A DNA stretch of 42,125 bases from an uncultured archaeon. Lineage in GTDB: Archaea; Thermoproteota; Nitrososphaeria_A; Caldarchaeales; Calditenuaceae. This document shows positions 31,481-40,145 of this stretch, in pieces. The notes below the pieces were generated by a model. The model saw nothing but the letters and a program-made list of their open reading frames with translations. It made no database searches and was not told the DNA's origin. The DNA is taken from assembly GCA_938017985.1 (NCBI GenBank), contig CALIKS010000007.1:52694-94818 (forward strand), read 5' to 3'. The position numbers and the translations under genes were made by a program. Positions within the stretch are counted from its first letter, which is position 1. The number at the start of each line of letters is the position of its first letter.

Positions 31481-32728
31481 ATGTCTGGGATAGTAATGCC
31501 GAGACAGCCGGAAGTAAACATAGGTACGCTGGGACATGTAGATAACGGGAAGAGCACACTAGTGCAGGCAATAACCAATGTGTGGCCTGCGAGGCATTCC
31601 GAAGAGTTGAAACGAGGAATAACTATAAGAATTGGCTATGCCGACGCGGCAATCTACAGGTGTCCTAAATGCAGCGAGCCCTACAACTATATGCCTCATG
31701 ATACATGTAGAGTCCATGGAATTCCTACCGAGTTTATCAGGGCTGTTTCATTTATTGATTGTCCGGGACACCACTCACTCATGATAACGATGCTGAGCGG
31801 CGCGGCTCTTTTTGACGGTGCGCTATTCGTCATAGATGCGAGGCAGAAGTTTCCTCAGCCACAGGACAGAGAGCATCTAGAGGCCGCGAAGATCATGGGC
31901 ATTAAGAGTCTAATATTTGTTCAGAATAAGGTTGACCTAGTTTCTCGTGAAAGAGCACTGCAAAACTATGAAGAGCTAAAGAGCTACGTCTCCGACACGC
32001 CTTTTAAAGACTCGCTCATAATTCCCGTCTCAGCCCAGCATGGCCTCGGCATTGAGCCACTCCTATATGCAATGGAGAAAATAATACCTACACCTGTAAG
32101 GGACCTGAATAAGCCCTACCAGATGCCGGTCCTAAGGTCCTTTGACGTAAATCTACCGGGTACACTCGCCAGCAGAATGAGTGGGGGAGTCATAGGGGGC
32201 TCGATTATCCAGGGCAAGGTGAGGATAAACGACGAGATAGAAATCTCTCCGGGACTACCAATCAGGGAGAATGATCCCAAGTCTCCCTACGAGCCGATAT
32301 ACACTCCTGTCAAGAGCATTAGAGCCGGTGGAAGAGCAGTCGAAGAAGCTACGAGCGGTGGACTCGTAGGACTAGAGACAGGAATAGATCCTTCCCTAAC
32401 AAAGGCAGACTCAATGGCTGGAAACTTTGCCGGAAGGCCGGGCACGCTTCCACCCGTATGGCGGACACTCCAGATCAGTTATACTCTGTTTAAAAAAGTT
32501 GTAGGCGTTGAGGGAGAAGTAGAAGTGAAACAAATCGCAGAAAAGGAGGCTCTGGTCATCAACATATACTCGGCCGTGACGAGCTGTATTGTGTCAAAGA
32601 GGACCTCTGACACATTAACACTCGAGCTCAGTAAGCCGATATGTGCAAGTCCTGGCGACAAGGTTACGATAAGCAGGAGGATAGGCGCCGGATGGAGACT
32701 TATAGGCTATGGAAAAATAGTGCAGTAG
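31481..32728 (+). CDS. eif2g: Translation initiation factor aIF2 gamma subunit
   Basis: A 415-residue GTPase that brings initiator Met-tRNA to the ribosome with aIF2 alpha and beta. G1 is GHVDNGKST (18-26; the family usually has HVDHGK), the switch region is HSEELKRGITIRIGYA, G3 is DCPGH, G4 is NKVD (149-152) and G5 is SAQHGLG. The zinc knuckle is C61-P-K-C64 with C76-R-V-H79, where the last ligand is His instead of the usual Cys. Domains II and III follow with RSFDVNLPGT and GGSIIQGKVRINDEIEI. The start is ATG at 31481. Confidence 0.95.
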   Translation: MSGIVMPRQPEVNIGTLGHVDNGKSTLVQAITNVWPARHSEELKRGITIRIGYADAAIYRCPKCSEPYNYMPHDTCRVHGIPTEFIRAVSFIDCPGHHSLMITMLSGAALFDGALFVIDARQKFPQPQDREHLEAAKIMGIKSLIFVQNKVDLVSRERALQNYEELKSYVSDTPFKDSLIIPVSAQHGLGIEPLLYAMEKIIPTPVRDLNKPYQMPVLRSFDVNLPGTLASRMSGGVIGGSIIQGKVRINDEIEISPGLPIRENDPKSPYEPIYTPVKSIRAGGRAVEEATSGGLVGLETGIDPSLTKADSMAGNFAGRPGTLPPVWRTLQISYTLFKKVVGVEGEVEVKQIAEKEALVINIYSAVTSCIVSKRTSDTLTLELSKPICASPGDKVTISRRIGAGWRLIGYGKIVQ

Positions 32729-32732
32729 AGAT

Positions 32733-33110
32733 TTGGAAGCAGTAATAGACACGAGCTTCCTGATGCTCATCGCAGAGCTAGGCAGAGACATTATAAAAAT
32801 CATTGAAGAGAAAATAGACGACTGTGTAGTGCCGATCATTACCGACCAAGTATTCAAAGAACTAGTAATGTTGTCAAAAGGTAAAGACAAGCGAGCACTC
32901 ATTGCAGATACAGCAATAAAAATTGCATGCAGAATGAGAAAGATGCAGGTAGAGACAAGTGCTTGTGTAGATGAGCAGCTCGTTAAACTCTCAAGAGACA
33001 GGGGCCTAGTAGTAATTACTTCTGATCTGGGGCTTTCTAGAGAATTGAGAAAGAGGGGACTAAAGTATATCTATGTTAATAAAAAAGGGAAAGTTTATCT
33101 TAACTTATGA
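32733..33110 (+). CDS. PIN-domain ribonuclease, FCF1-like (COG1412 type)
   Basis: A 125-residue PIN domain with the acidic metal-binding residues in place: VIDTSFLM (Asp), VFKELVML (Glu), ACVDEQLVKLS (Asp) and VVITSDLGLSREL (Asp). The end, RKRGLKYIYVNKKGKVYLNL, resembles archaeal Fcf1/Utp24-like PIN proteins thought to act in rRNA processing. VapC toxin is less likely: no antitoxin gene is adjacent, and a PIN gene next to aIF2-gamma is a common archaeal arrangement. The start is TTG at 32733, 4 nt after the aIF2-gamma stop. Its 3' end overlaps the convergent membrane zinc-ribbon gene by 6 nt. Confidence 0.85.
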   Translation: MEAVIDTSFLMLIAELGRDIIKIIEEKIDDCVVPIITDQVFKELVMLSKGKDKRALIADTAIKIACRMRKMQVETSACVDEQLVKLSRDRGLVVITSDLGLSRELRKRGLKYIYVNKKGKVYLNL

Positions 33111-34808
33111 TTCTAGAATTGATTCTAGGATTTTTGGTAATACTTCATTGGCTACGTCTTTTCTTAGTATGTCTTCGATTAGTGGTATTTCATTGAACTG
33201 CGCAAGCTTTCTTGCATCATCATCAAGCTTATAATAGCTTAGCACAAATAGATTCCTTAATCCTGCATCTGTTCTGAGCACCAAGACACGCATTATCTCG
33301 TGTAAGTGTGATTCTCCTTTATCAGTTATTATTACTGCTCCGCCTACTATTTTCTCTCCTCTCTTGAATAGGAGGCTCACCTTGTGAGGAACCCTCGATG
33401 CTCCTGTTATCATTACCTGCTGATAAACATCTATTCCTCTCCTACTCATCTCTTCAACTATAATTTTAATTGGCTTCTTTAACTCCAGAGCTTTGTAAAG
33501 CTCTTCTAGATTCACTGAATATCTATAGAAGCTTTTTGACTCAAAACTTACGAGGTCATATATTAAACCACATGTTAAGCATCTGAAAGAGACGTACGGT
33601 TCTGTACTCACTTCGTTACAGTTGTTACAAGTGAATAGTGTTGAATGAATCTTTAGTATATCTTTGCCTCCCTCCTCAGCTTGGCCTCTAATTATTTCAA
33701 CTTCGGCTCCGCATCTTGGACAAATGGTTTTGCCGCTTTCAGTGAACCTCTCCTCCGGTCCTAGAAATCCACACGCCTCGTGCTGAAGAATTCTTTGTCT
33801 CGTAATGTTTATTGACTTGCAAAATGGACAGCCAAGATTAATAATGTTGAGCGCGCTTAGGCATCTTGGGCAAACAACTTTCTTAAACTCTACTCCTGAC
33901 TGTCTTAGTATTTTCCGGTCAGTAAGTGACTTAAAAAGTTGTAATAGCTTGGAGGTATCTATTGCTAGCTTTTCCTCTATGTCTGGATAGAATCCTCCTT
34001 CAGGCGATAAGTTGCTAGGAAGCGGAACGATGTCAGTTATGCCTTCCTTCTCAATCAATTCCAGTAATCGTTCTTCTAAATCTTCTTCGCTTATCGCCGG
34101 AATAATTTTCTCCTCAATAGGTTTTTTAATCAATTGCTCTTTTGCGCTTATGAAAACTATATCTGACTCGCTTTTAGATTTTTCTTCTATATCTACTGAC
34201 GGCGATTCGGCTGTTAATTGTAGCGCCTTAGGCATTTCACTCTGCGGTTTTTCAGGCTGTTCAACGGTACTAACTGGTTGTTCAGACACAGTTTCTACAG
34301 GTTTTTCTACTGGTTGGCCAGTTCCGGCTGCCGGTGCGGTTGCCTCGACTATGCTTGTCTGTGGTTTTTCAGGCACTTCTGTCTTTGTCGTCGAGACCTC
34401 TACTGCTGGTGCTCGTGTCTTTTTGGCCGCCATGCTCCTTATCTTTAGTACAAGTAGTACGTTCATGATAAGTCCTGGAGCAGAGAAGAGTGCTAACCCC
34501 GCTACTCTTGGGGCTAGGTTAAAAAATACACTAGTTGTTGAGAGTAGGGTTGCCAGATATATTGACCAGCCAGCTATTGTACCAATTATGAACGGCACGA
34601 GCCCGGGCAACATTCTGATGAGTAACACTCCATATACTATGCCGAGAACAAACACAATCGATACATCAATAATGAATGAGGAGACGAAATCAGTAGGAGA
34701 AACAATGCTGCTGGACAAGGAAAATAATAATTCCGCTCCGACAAACCAAAATGCAAATGCTAATACAGCAATAATTGTGACACGACTAATTAGTTTAGTG
34801 ATATTCAA
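33105..34808 (-). CDS. Membrane-anchored multi-zinc-ribbon protein, TackOD1-like, with possible nuclease-fold C-terminus
   Basis: A 567-residue protein. Residues about 8-125 form four membrane helices. About 128-230 is a low-complexity Pro/Glu/Thr/Val linker. About 235-310 may be a winged helix (LEERLLELIEKEG; SKLLQLFKSLTDRKIL). About 312-430 holds zinc-ribbon pairs: CPRCLS/CPFCKS, HEACGF/CPRCGAE and CNNCNE/CLTCGL. This arrangement resembles TackOD1, an output domain of TACK-archaeal signalling proteins. Residues 450-567 (MITGASRVPHKVSLLF, GGAVIITDKG, FVLSYYKLDDDARKLAQFNEIPLIED) resemble a restriction endonuclease-like fold without obvious catalytic D-ExK. The start is TTG at 34808 after GGGAAGAGGAAG. 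It is divergent from the pilin-like operon, 201 nt apart, and its function is unknown. Confidence 0.7.
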   Translation of the reverse strand: MNITKLISRVTIIAVLAFAFWFVGAELLFSLSSSIVSPTDFVSSFIIDVSIVFVLGIVYGVLLIRMLPGLVPFIIGTIAGWSIYLATLLSTTSVFFNLAPRVAGLALFSAPGLIMNVLLVLKIRSMAAKKTRAPAVEVSTTKTEVPEKPQTSIVEATAPAAGTGQPVEKPVETVSEQPVSTVEQPEKPQSEMPKALQLTAESPSVDIEEKSKSESDIVFISAKEQLIKKPIEEKIIPAISEEDLEERLLELIEKEGITDIVPLPSNLSPEGGFYPDIEEKLAIDTSKLLQLFKSLTDRKILRQSGVEFKKVVCPRCLSALNIINLGCPFCKSINITRQRILQHEACGFLGPEERFTESGKTICPRCGAEVEIIRGQAEEGGKDILKIHSTLFTCNNCNEVSTEPYVSFRCLTCGLIYDLVSFESKSFYRYSVNLEELYKALELKKPIKIIVEEMSRRGIDVYQQVMITGASRVPHKVSLLFKRGEKIVGGAVIITDKGESHLHEIMRVLVLRTDAGLRNLFVLSYYKLDDDARKLAQFNEIPLIEDILRKDVANEVLPKILESILES

Positions 34809-35009
34809 ACTTCCTCTTCCCTGACTAACTTTATGTTAATATCATTTCCGATATAAATGTTTATTATACCAATTTCGGATTGGGCCAATGTTTATAAAAA
34901 GTGAAAAGATATACATGATAATTTGGGAAGATACAAAATGCATATTGTAGGTTCAGCATTAATACTTATTTACCGCCACTAGGTTAATTATCTAAAGAGC
35001 TAGCTGTTC

Positions 35010-36155
35010 ATGACGGGGAGAAAGAGACGTACTTCTGGAGATACTGTATTAGGTGCTATTATCATTGCTGCCGCTACAGTAGCTTTGGGAATGGTCGTTT
35101 GGGGATTCGCGACTGGGTGGTTTGGCTCCTCTATCTACGACCTTACGAAAAACGTAAATAGAGATATCTTGCTCGTCAAGACTTCTTCACAATTATCCTT
35201 CGAGTTTGTTAATTATACCTCTACCGGCCGCTCAGTGATTGTTAGGAATATAGCTAAGGTTCCGTTGATGATTACTCGAGTAGAGATAGTGTCTATGGAT
35301 GGGCAGGTTAAGGATTATAGACCTGTCACTGGCATTGGGTATGAGAACTTAACCGTCGTTCAGCCCGGCCAAGCCACTTCTCTTGGCCCTGATGTTTTAC
35401 CTCCGTGTCCTACCTGCGCATCAGAGGAGAGACTCAGAATGCGCGTATGGTATATCGCCTCTTCGTTATTTGATAAGGACAATCCACAGTCCTCGATTGA
35501 CGAGATGCGGTTCTCGGAGACCCTATTCGTATTCCCTAAAACTGGAGTGGTATCTGTATGTCCATTACCGGAGAACTGGATAATGGTAAACATCGTTGAC
35601 CCAGTGACGTATTTCAGTAGTGGCAAGATACCTGGGCCTCCATTCAATAAGATATACATTAGGACGCCTCTGGCTTCTGCTCTAGCTGACGTTGATGCCA
35701 CCCTTAGGGTCACCAATTCTAGCGGAGAGGTTGCATATGCATCATCAAGCATAAAGAGTATAAGTAATTCCTTGCAGAGTTTTGCAGGACCATTTGCCGG
35801 ATTTCAAGTACCAATAACTGTTGAGATTAGTGCTACTGGTTTTGACGTTATTCAAAAGATTTGGATTATAGGGGGAATACCGGGAAAGGCTCATGTCTCC
35901 GGAGTCACGCTCTGGTATGATGCGGAGAAATTTGTGGACGTTGTTGAAGCGGAGCTTGGCATAAACGATGCAGTTGGCGGAAGGTATAGAATTGTGGTTA
36001 CGCTTTATGACTGTCTAAACACAGCAGTTGGGCAGGGAAGCGTTATCGCGAATTTTCCGCCTGGTATATATTCTGAGTCCGTGTTTATCGATATTAGCCC
36101 TGCTGTAGAGATGGAGAATGTGTATAGAGTCGAGGTGAGGGTTGAAGAGGCGTGA
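35010..36155 (+). CDS. Large pilin-like surface protein (class III signal), paralogue of the next gene
   Basis: A 381-residue protein. The N-terminus RKRRTSG followed by DTVLGAIIIAAATVALGMVVW is a class III signal: basic residues, Gly, then a 20-residue hydrophobic helix, processed by a PibD/EppA-type peptidase. The rest is a beta-rich extracellular domain with NPENW-like CPLPENWIMVNIVDP, a CPTC pair, RVWYIASSLFD and VVTLYDCLNTAVGQG. The next gene has corresponding segments (SENWVLVEVVDP, VHYVPSDLFN, VTVYDCYGNVAARG), so the two are tandem paralogues. It begins an operon of four tightly spaced genes. A TATA-like TTAATTAT is near 34984. A filament or surface-layer role is inferred. Confidence 0.75.
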   Translation: MTGRKRRTSGDTVLGAIIIAAATVALGMVVWGFATGWFGSSIYDLTKNVNRDILLVKTSSQLSFEFVNYTSTGRSVIVRNIAKVPLMITRVEIVSMDGQVKDYRPVTGIGYENLTVVQPGQATSLGPDVLPPCPTCASEERLRMRVWYIASSLFDKDNPQSSIDEMRFSETLFVFPKTGVVSVCPLPENWIMVNIVDPVTYFSSGKIPGPPFNKIYIRTPLASALADVDATLRVTNSSGEVAYASSSIKSISNSLQSFAGPFAGFQVPITVEISATGFDVIQKIWIIGGIPGKAHVSGVTLWYDAEKFVDVVEAELGINDAVGGRYRIVVTLYDCLNTAVGQGSVIANFPPGIYSESVFIDISPAVEMENVYRVEVRVEEA

Positions 36156-38074
36156 ACCGAAAAGAGTCTGGCTACAGCGACATACTCGCCTCCGTGATTG
36201 TTCTAGCATTAGTACTCTCAGCAGGCATAGGCCTCTGGATGTTCCTTTCAAGTTATTCAGGAATCTTGAGACAAGAAGCAATAGAAAAAGTAAGTGATCA
36301 GGCACTCGTACTTAGGTCAAAATTAGGAGCTGACTATGTCTACTTTCCAGACGCGATACATGCAGGGGGTGGAAGAGGCTTAATGATGCTGAGGAACATT
36401 GGAAAGACACCAGTTGTTGTTTTTAGAGTGATTACGATCAGGAATGGCACCGTTGTCCATGATACTGGAATAGACGAGTTGATGCGTCTTGATGTTGGAC
36501 AGTATCAGCAATACGAGTTTGTCTGTCCAGCCAATGTCTGTAGAGAGGGAGACCCAATAATAGTTCAGGTTCACTATGTTCCGAGTGATCTTTTCAATCC
36601 CTCAGACCCAAGGCTCATTCGCCCAGACTATGAGACTGTATTGTTCAAAGTTGAGAGCTTTAAGGCAAGTCCACCCTCGTATGGTCTATCTAGTGGATGT
36701 ATCATACCGAGTGAGAACTGGGTATTAGTCGAAGTAGTTGACCCAAAGGAGACCAACGAGAGAGGCACCACAACTGACATGATTAAGCTTAGAGTCCTTA
36801 ACTCGAGCTCTCAGCTGCCAGTAATTCCACTCAGCGTCGAGGTGCGGGATAAAAATGACGTAACGGCATACGGAGAAGTGGAAGTAGTTGGAAAGCTTCC
36901 CCAAGAAGTCTATGTCAATTTAGATAAAAGCGGATTGGAGCCGCCTCTTTACATTCTTCTAAGCTCATCTGACCCAGCATTGACTGTCATTCCACCTTAC
37001 TGGGACTTTCCAAATGATTATGGAACGTTTATTGATTACATGAAGCTTCGGGTCGACCTCGAGAACTTTAGGGTGGACGAGGTGATACTCTCAATTGGTT
37101 ATTATGACTCAGGAGATTACATGCTCGACGTGACTGTTTATGACTGTTATGGCAATGTCGCTGCCAGGGGGCGCTTAAATGTCACAATTAATCTGGGAGG
37201 GCTGATAGTGTTTATTGAGCAGTACAGCTTAGTCCTTGACAGGCCGGTAAACATCCTTGATATTGGGCAGATAGTTATTACTACGCGAGACGTTACTCCT
37301 ATTACAACCGTTACTACTACGACGACGACCACGACGACGGTTACTGCGACGACAACTTTGACCACGACGACTACGATTCCCGCTAGGACGGTTACTTCTA
37401 CCGTGACGACGACCACTACGACGACTGCTCCCACTACTACTACAGTGGCTTCAACAACTACTACCACAGTTCCAAGCACAACTAGTACTTTTACGGCATG
37501 GACGACAACTACGACGACTAGGACTACTCCAATCACCACTACTACTAGTACTAGCACCATAAAGATTACAAGGACATCGACGAGTTGGAGCACTACGACG
37601 AGAATTACTACTATGACTACTACGAGCTACACGACTACTGTTACTACCGTCGTGCCTCGCACAACTACTCTTACATCCACGAGGTTTAGTCCAACTCAGA
37701 CGGTGACTGTCTATACTACGGTTACTGTTTATACTTCTACATACACGTCGAGGCCGGTATCGACCGTTACGGTTAGCATCATGAGCCCCACTATTACCAT
37801 GACCACGTCTTCGACTACGACGAAATATACAACTACTTACACATTCACTAGGACCGTCACGTCAACGATATACACCACCACTACTAGGACTTTGACTTCG
37901 ACTGTTACGACGACTGTTACATTGACGCCGGGAGGAGCCGCTGGACCTGAAGATTCTAGGCCACTACTATCCAGTGGTGGAGGTCTTAGGGATGTTGCCC
38001 TTATCTATCTTTCACTCGCATCATTCTTTGCATATCCAGTTTTAAGAATCTTTAGTGGGAGGTGGATGCCTTGA
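36152..38074 (+). CDS. Pilin-like surface protein with long threonine-rich tail and C-terminal membrane anchor
   Basis: A 640-residue protein. The N-terminus RKESGYSDILASVIVLALVLSAG is a class III signal like its upstream paralogue. Residues about 40-380 are the shared ectodomain. Residues about 383-592 are overwhelmingly threonine in runs of three to eight, broken by Val, Ile, Ser, Arg and Tyr, often as TVT or TST. Residues about 612-640 (DVALIYLSLASFFAYPVLRIF, then GRWMP) form a C-terminal membrane anchor. All four Thr codons are mixed in the tail, so it is selected as protein. The stretch is a likely O-glycosylated stalk (inference). GTG at 36152 overlaps the previous stop by 4 nt. Confidence 0.75.
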   Translation: MNRKESGYSDILASVIVLALVLSAGIGLWMFLSSYSGILRQEAIEKVSDQALVLRSKLGADYVYFPDAIHAGGGRGLMMLRNIGKTPVVVFRVITIRNGTVVHDTGIDELMRLDVGQYQQYEFVCPANVCREGDPIIVQVHYVPSDLFNPSDPRLIRPDYETVLFKVESFKASPPSYGLSSGCIIPSENWVLVEVVDPKETNERGTTTDMIKLRVLNSSSQLPVIPLSVEVRDKNDVTAYGEVEVVGKLPQEVYVNLDKSGLEPPLYILLSSSDPALTVIPPYWDFPNDYGTFIDYMKLRVDLENFRVDEVILSIGYYDSGDYMLDVTVYDCYGNVAARGRLNVTINLGGLIVFIEQYSLVLDRPVNILDIGQIVITTRDVTPITTVTTTTTTTTTVTATTTLTTTTTIPARTVTSTVTTTTTTTAPTTTTVASTTTTTVPSTTSTFTAWTTTTTTRTTPITTTTSTSTIKITRTSTSWSTTTRITTMTTTSYTTTVTTVVPRTTTLTSTRFSPTQTVTVYTTVTVYTSTYTSRPVSTVTVSIMSPTITMTTSSTTTKYTTTYTFTRTVTSTIYTTTTRTLTSTVTTTVTLTPGGAAGPEDSRPLLSSGGGLRDVALIYLSLASFFAYPVLRIFSGRWMP

Positions 38075-38775
38075 GTCTTAATAAATGGTTGATAAGAATT
38101 TTCATGCTTGCCATACTTGTCGTTCTATTCTCAGGCACCGTAAATGTACTTGCTGAGCGTGTAGTCGTAGTTACTGAGACGGAGACGGTGACTGAGACTG
38201 TCTGGGTCACGGAGTCAACGACTGAAACCGTCACTGGCGGAACATTCACTACGATGACTACAGTCACTGATACGTATACCACCTACAATACTTATACAAC
38301 TACTAGCACCACCACATCGACTGTTAAGTCTGGAACTCTCACAACTATTACGACTAGAACTCTGACCTCAACGATGACTACTCGGGTAGGGACCTCGACC
38401 GTTGTCGTGAGGACTACGATTACGACTATTGTTACTACTTTGAGGACTACTACCACTATTTCAACTTATTATGTCACGATAGTGACTAGAAGGACCATGA
38501 CATCCACGTCTTGGATAACCACATCTACAATAACTAATGTTCCGACAACGACGACTATAACTGTGGCGATTACCGTGTCTGGGGTTACGACCACCACTGT
38601 TCCTTCTACGACGACCACTACTATTGCTAATCCAACGACAACGACATCAACGGTGCTCTCGACAGTCTCTACGGCTAGCAGCACTACTACATCTACTACG
38701 ACGACCACAACTGTTACGAGTACTACTACTGTGAGGACTACGACGACTACTACTAAGACGGAGGGGGCGGGATAG
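38071..38775 (+). CDS. Secreted threonine-rich low-complexity protein
   Basis: A protein of about 234 residues. The first 30 residues form a signal peptide (KWLIRIFMLAILVVLFSGTVNVLA, seen in parts). Then nearly the whole mature chain is Thr-rich with alternating Val/Ile/Ser: VTETETVTETVWVTESTTETV near the start, later TTTT runs and VTSTTTVRT. There is no C-terminal anchor and no cysteine. The alternating Thr/Val pattern favours extended beta structure. It could be a glycosylated fibre or spacer. TTG at 38071 overlaps the upstream stop as TTGA, the style of this operon; ATG at 38062 is possible too. Only 1 nt separates its stop from the next gene. Confidence 0.7.
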   Translation: MSLNKWLIRIFMLAILVVLFSGTVNVLAERVVVVTETETVTETVWVTESTTETVTGGTFTTMTTVTDTYTTYNTYTTTSTTTSTVKSGTLTTITTRTLTSTMTTRVGTSTVVVRTTITTIVTTLRTTTTISTYYVTIVTRRTMTSTSWITTSTITNVPTTTTITVAITVSGVTTTTVPSTTTTTIANPTTTTSTVLSTVSTASSTTTSTTTTTTVTSTTTVRTTTTTTKTEGAG

Positions 38776-38776
38776 A

Positions 38777-40084
38777 TTGGTGAGGGGGAGAAAGGCGGGA
38801 GTATCGGCCGTCGTTGGAGCGGCTATTGGAATAATGATATTCTTCACCGTGATGATTCCGATGTGGATATTCATGCAGAGTATCCAGACATTGTTTATGG
38901 ATGAGGTGGCTAGGAGGCTTCAATTCGAGGTTGAGAAGCTGAACGAGAGGCTTGATATCCAAGTCACGCTTCAGCCGCCTGAGCTAGATACGTTTGGCAG
39001 GAGACGGGTATTCCTCATAATTGGTAATCGTGGTCCAATCGAGATAAACGTCCCGACGCTATATGTCGAGAGCAGTAGGATAGGGCTTCAGAGAATAACG
39101 GATAGGACGTATAAGCTGGCTCCCGGTGAATACGTCATGGAGCCAATAAACTTCTACGTCGAGCCGTACGAGACAGTATCGATTAGAGCCCCGACGCTTC
39201 GAGGCAATAGCTTCGTCACTGCGGAGCCTATAGGCCCGAATAGGCTTCCCTACATACTCATGGTTCAGCTTTCAAACATGAGCCTCGGATATAGATACGT
39301 CGTAAAAGTTGATGTAGCCTCAGACCCTAGGACGACCAAGGTGTATGGATGTGTCTCCCTCAATAGTGAAGAATTCGCAACGGGCTGCAAGGGAGGCGCA
39401 GAGCAGGCGAGGACTGCCTCAAGCACCGACGACTTGGAGGACCTCTTCGTCTTTAATGTCGCACCTGGGGTTTATACGGTGTCGGTTATTAGTCAGGAAT
39501 GGCGTGGCGATAGGTGGGCAGGAGAGTCGAACGTCCTGCCGAGCCCTATCAGGATAATTGTAGATTCAAACGTTTTTGTTAAAGTCGGCGGCTCAAGTGT
39601 CTTGGAGATTGATACGCCTATTCCGCTTAGGGTCGAGGCGACGCAGCCAAGCAGCATGGTTGTAGTAAGGAACCAGTCTGATAGCTCGTCAATAACTGTT
39701 AAGATTCCATTTATCGTCTCTCTCGGAAACAATACTGAGCCCGTGAGAAAGGTAAGGATAGAATTATCGACGACTGGTCATGGAGTATCATTAACACCCT
39801 CGGCGAGTTCTATGGTGATTGAGAGGATTTCGCCCGGCGAGTCCTTCGTCGGATACTTCTCTATGAACGCGACGGTAAATGATGATTTTGGAGGATACTT
39901 CACGTATCAGTTGAGATTCCTCAGCGCTGTTGGAGAGGCGACGAGTCATAGATATGATGCTTCTGACGTATCCTCGCCATCTGTGAGTGGAGTCTTTTAT
40001 CTCTGTAAGCTGTATGTGGCTGAGGTCTTAAAGTCAAGTAACTCGACTACTACCCTGCAGATCATCTCTTGCGGAGCTCCCTGA
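38777..40084 (+). CDS. Large pilin-like surface protein with beta-rich ectodomain
   Basis: A 435-residue protein. The N-terminus VRGRKAG followed by VSAVVGAAIGIMIFFTVMIPMW is again a class III signal. A short coiled segment (DEVARRLQFEVEKLNERLD) follows, as in pilins where this helix packs in the filament. The long extracellular part consists of beta-sandwich-like segments with RRVFLIIGNRGPIEINVPTLYVES, a CVSLNSEEF...GC disulfide candidate and a second Cys pair at the C-terminus (FYLCKLYV, IISCGAP). Several NxS/T sequons (NMS, NQS, NNT, NAT, NST) are present. The start is TTG 38777 or GTG 38780. It is the last gene of the operon. G+C is higher than in the left part of the window. Confidence 0.72.
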   Translation: MVRGRKAGVSAVVGAAIGIMIFFTVMIPMWIFMQSIQTLFMDEVARRLQFEVEKLNERLDIQVTLQPPELDTFGRRRVFLIIGNRGPIEINVPTLYVESSRIGLQRITDRTYKLAPGEYVMEPINFYVEPYETVSIRAPTLRGNSFVTAEPIGPNRLPYILMVQLSNMSLGYRYVVKVDVASDPRTTKVYGCVSLNSEEFATGCKGGAEQARTASSTDDLEDLFVFNVAPGVYTVSVISQEWRGDRWAGESNVLPSPIRIIVDSNVFVKVGGSSVLEIDTPIPLRVEATQPSSMVVVRNQSDSSSITVKIPFIVSLGNNTEPVRKVRIELSTTGHGVSLTPSASSMVIERISPGESFVGYFSMNATVNDDFGGYFTYQLRFLSAVGEATSHRYDASDVSSPSVSGVFYLCKLYVAEVLKSSNSTTTLQIISCGAP

Positions 40085-40145
40085 CGCGTAATTAGTTGTT
40101 TATTCATCTTCTCCGTAAAGTCTGAGATAGATAGATTGGTTTGCT

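Noticed and set aside
37147-37593. Long valine-rich open frame on the minus strand
   Set aside because: It is the complement of the threonine-codon tract (ACN read backwards gives valine-type codons). The same holds for 38469-38708 minus. No start context or family features.
37300-38765. CRISPR or DNA satellite array
   Set aside because: The repetition is at the level of threonine codons, with no fixed repeat unit or spacers.
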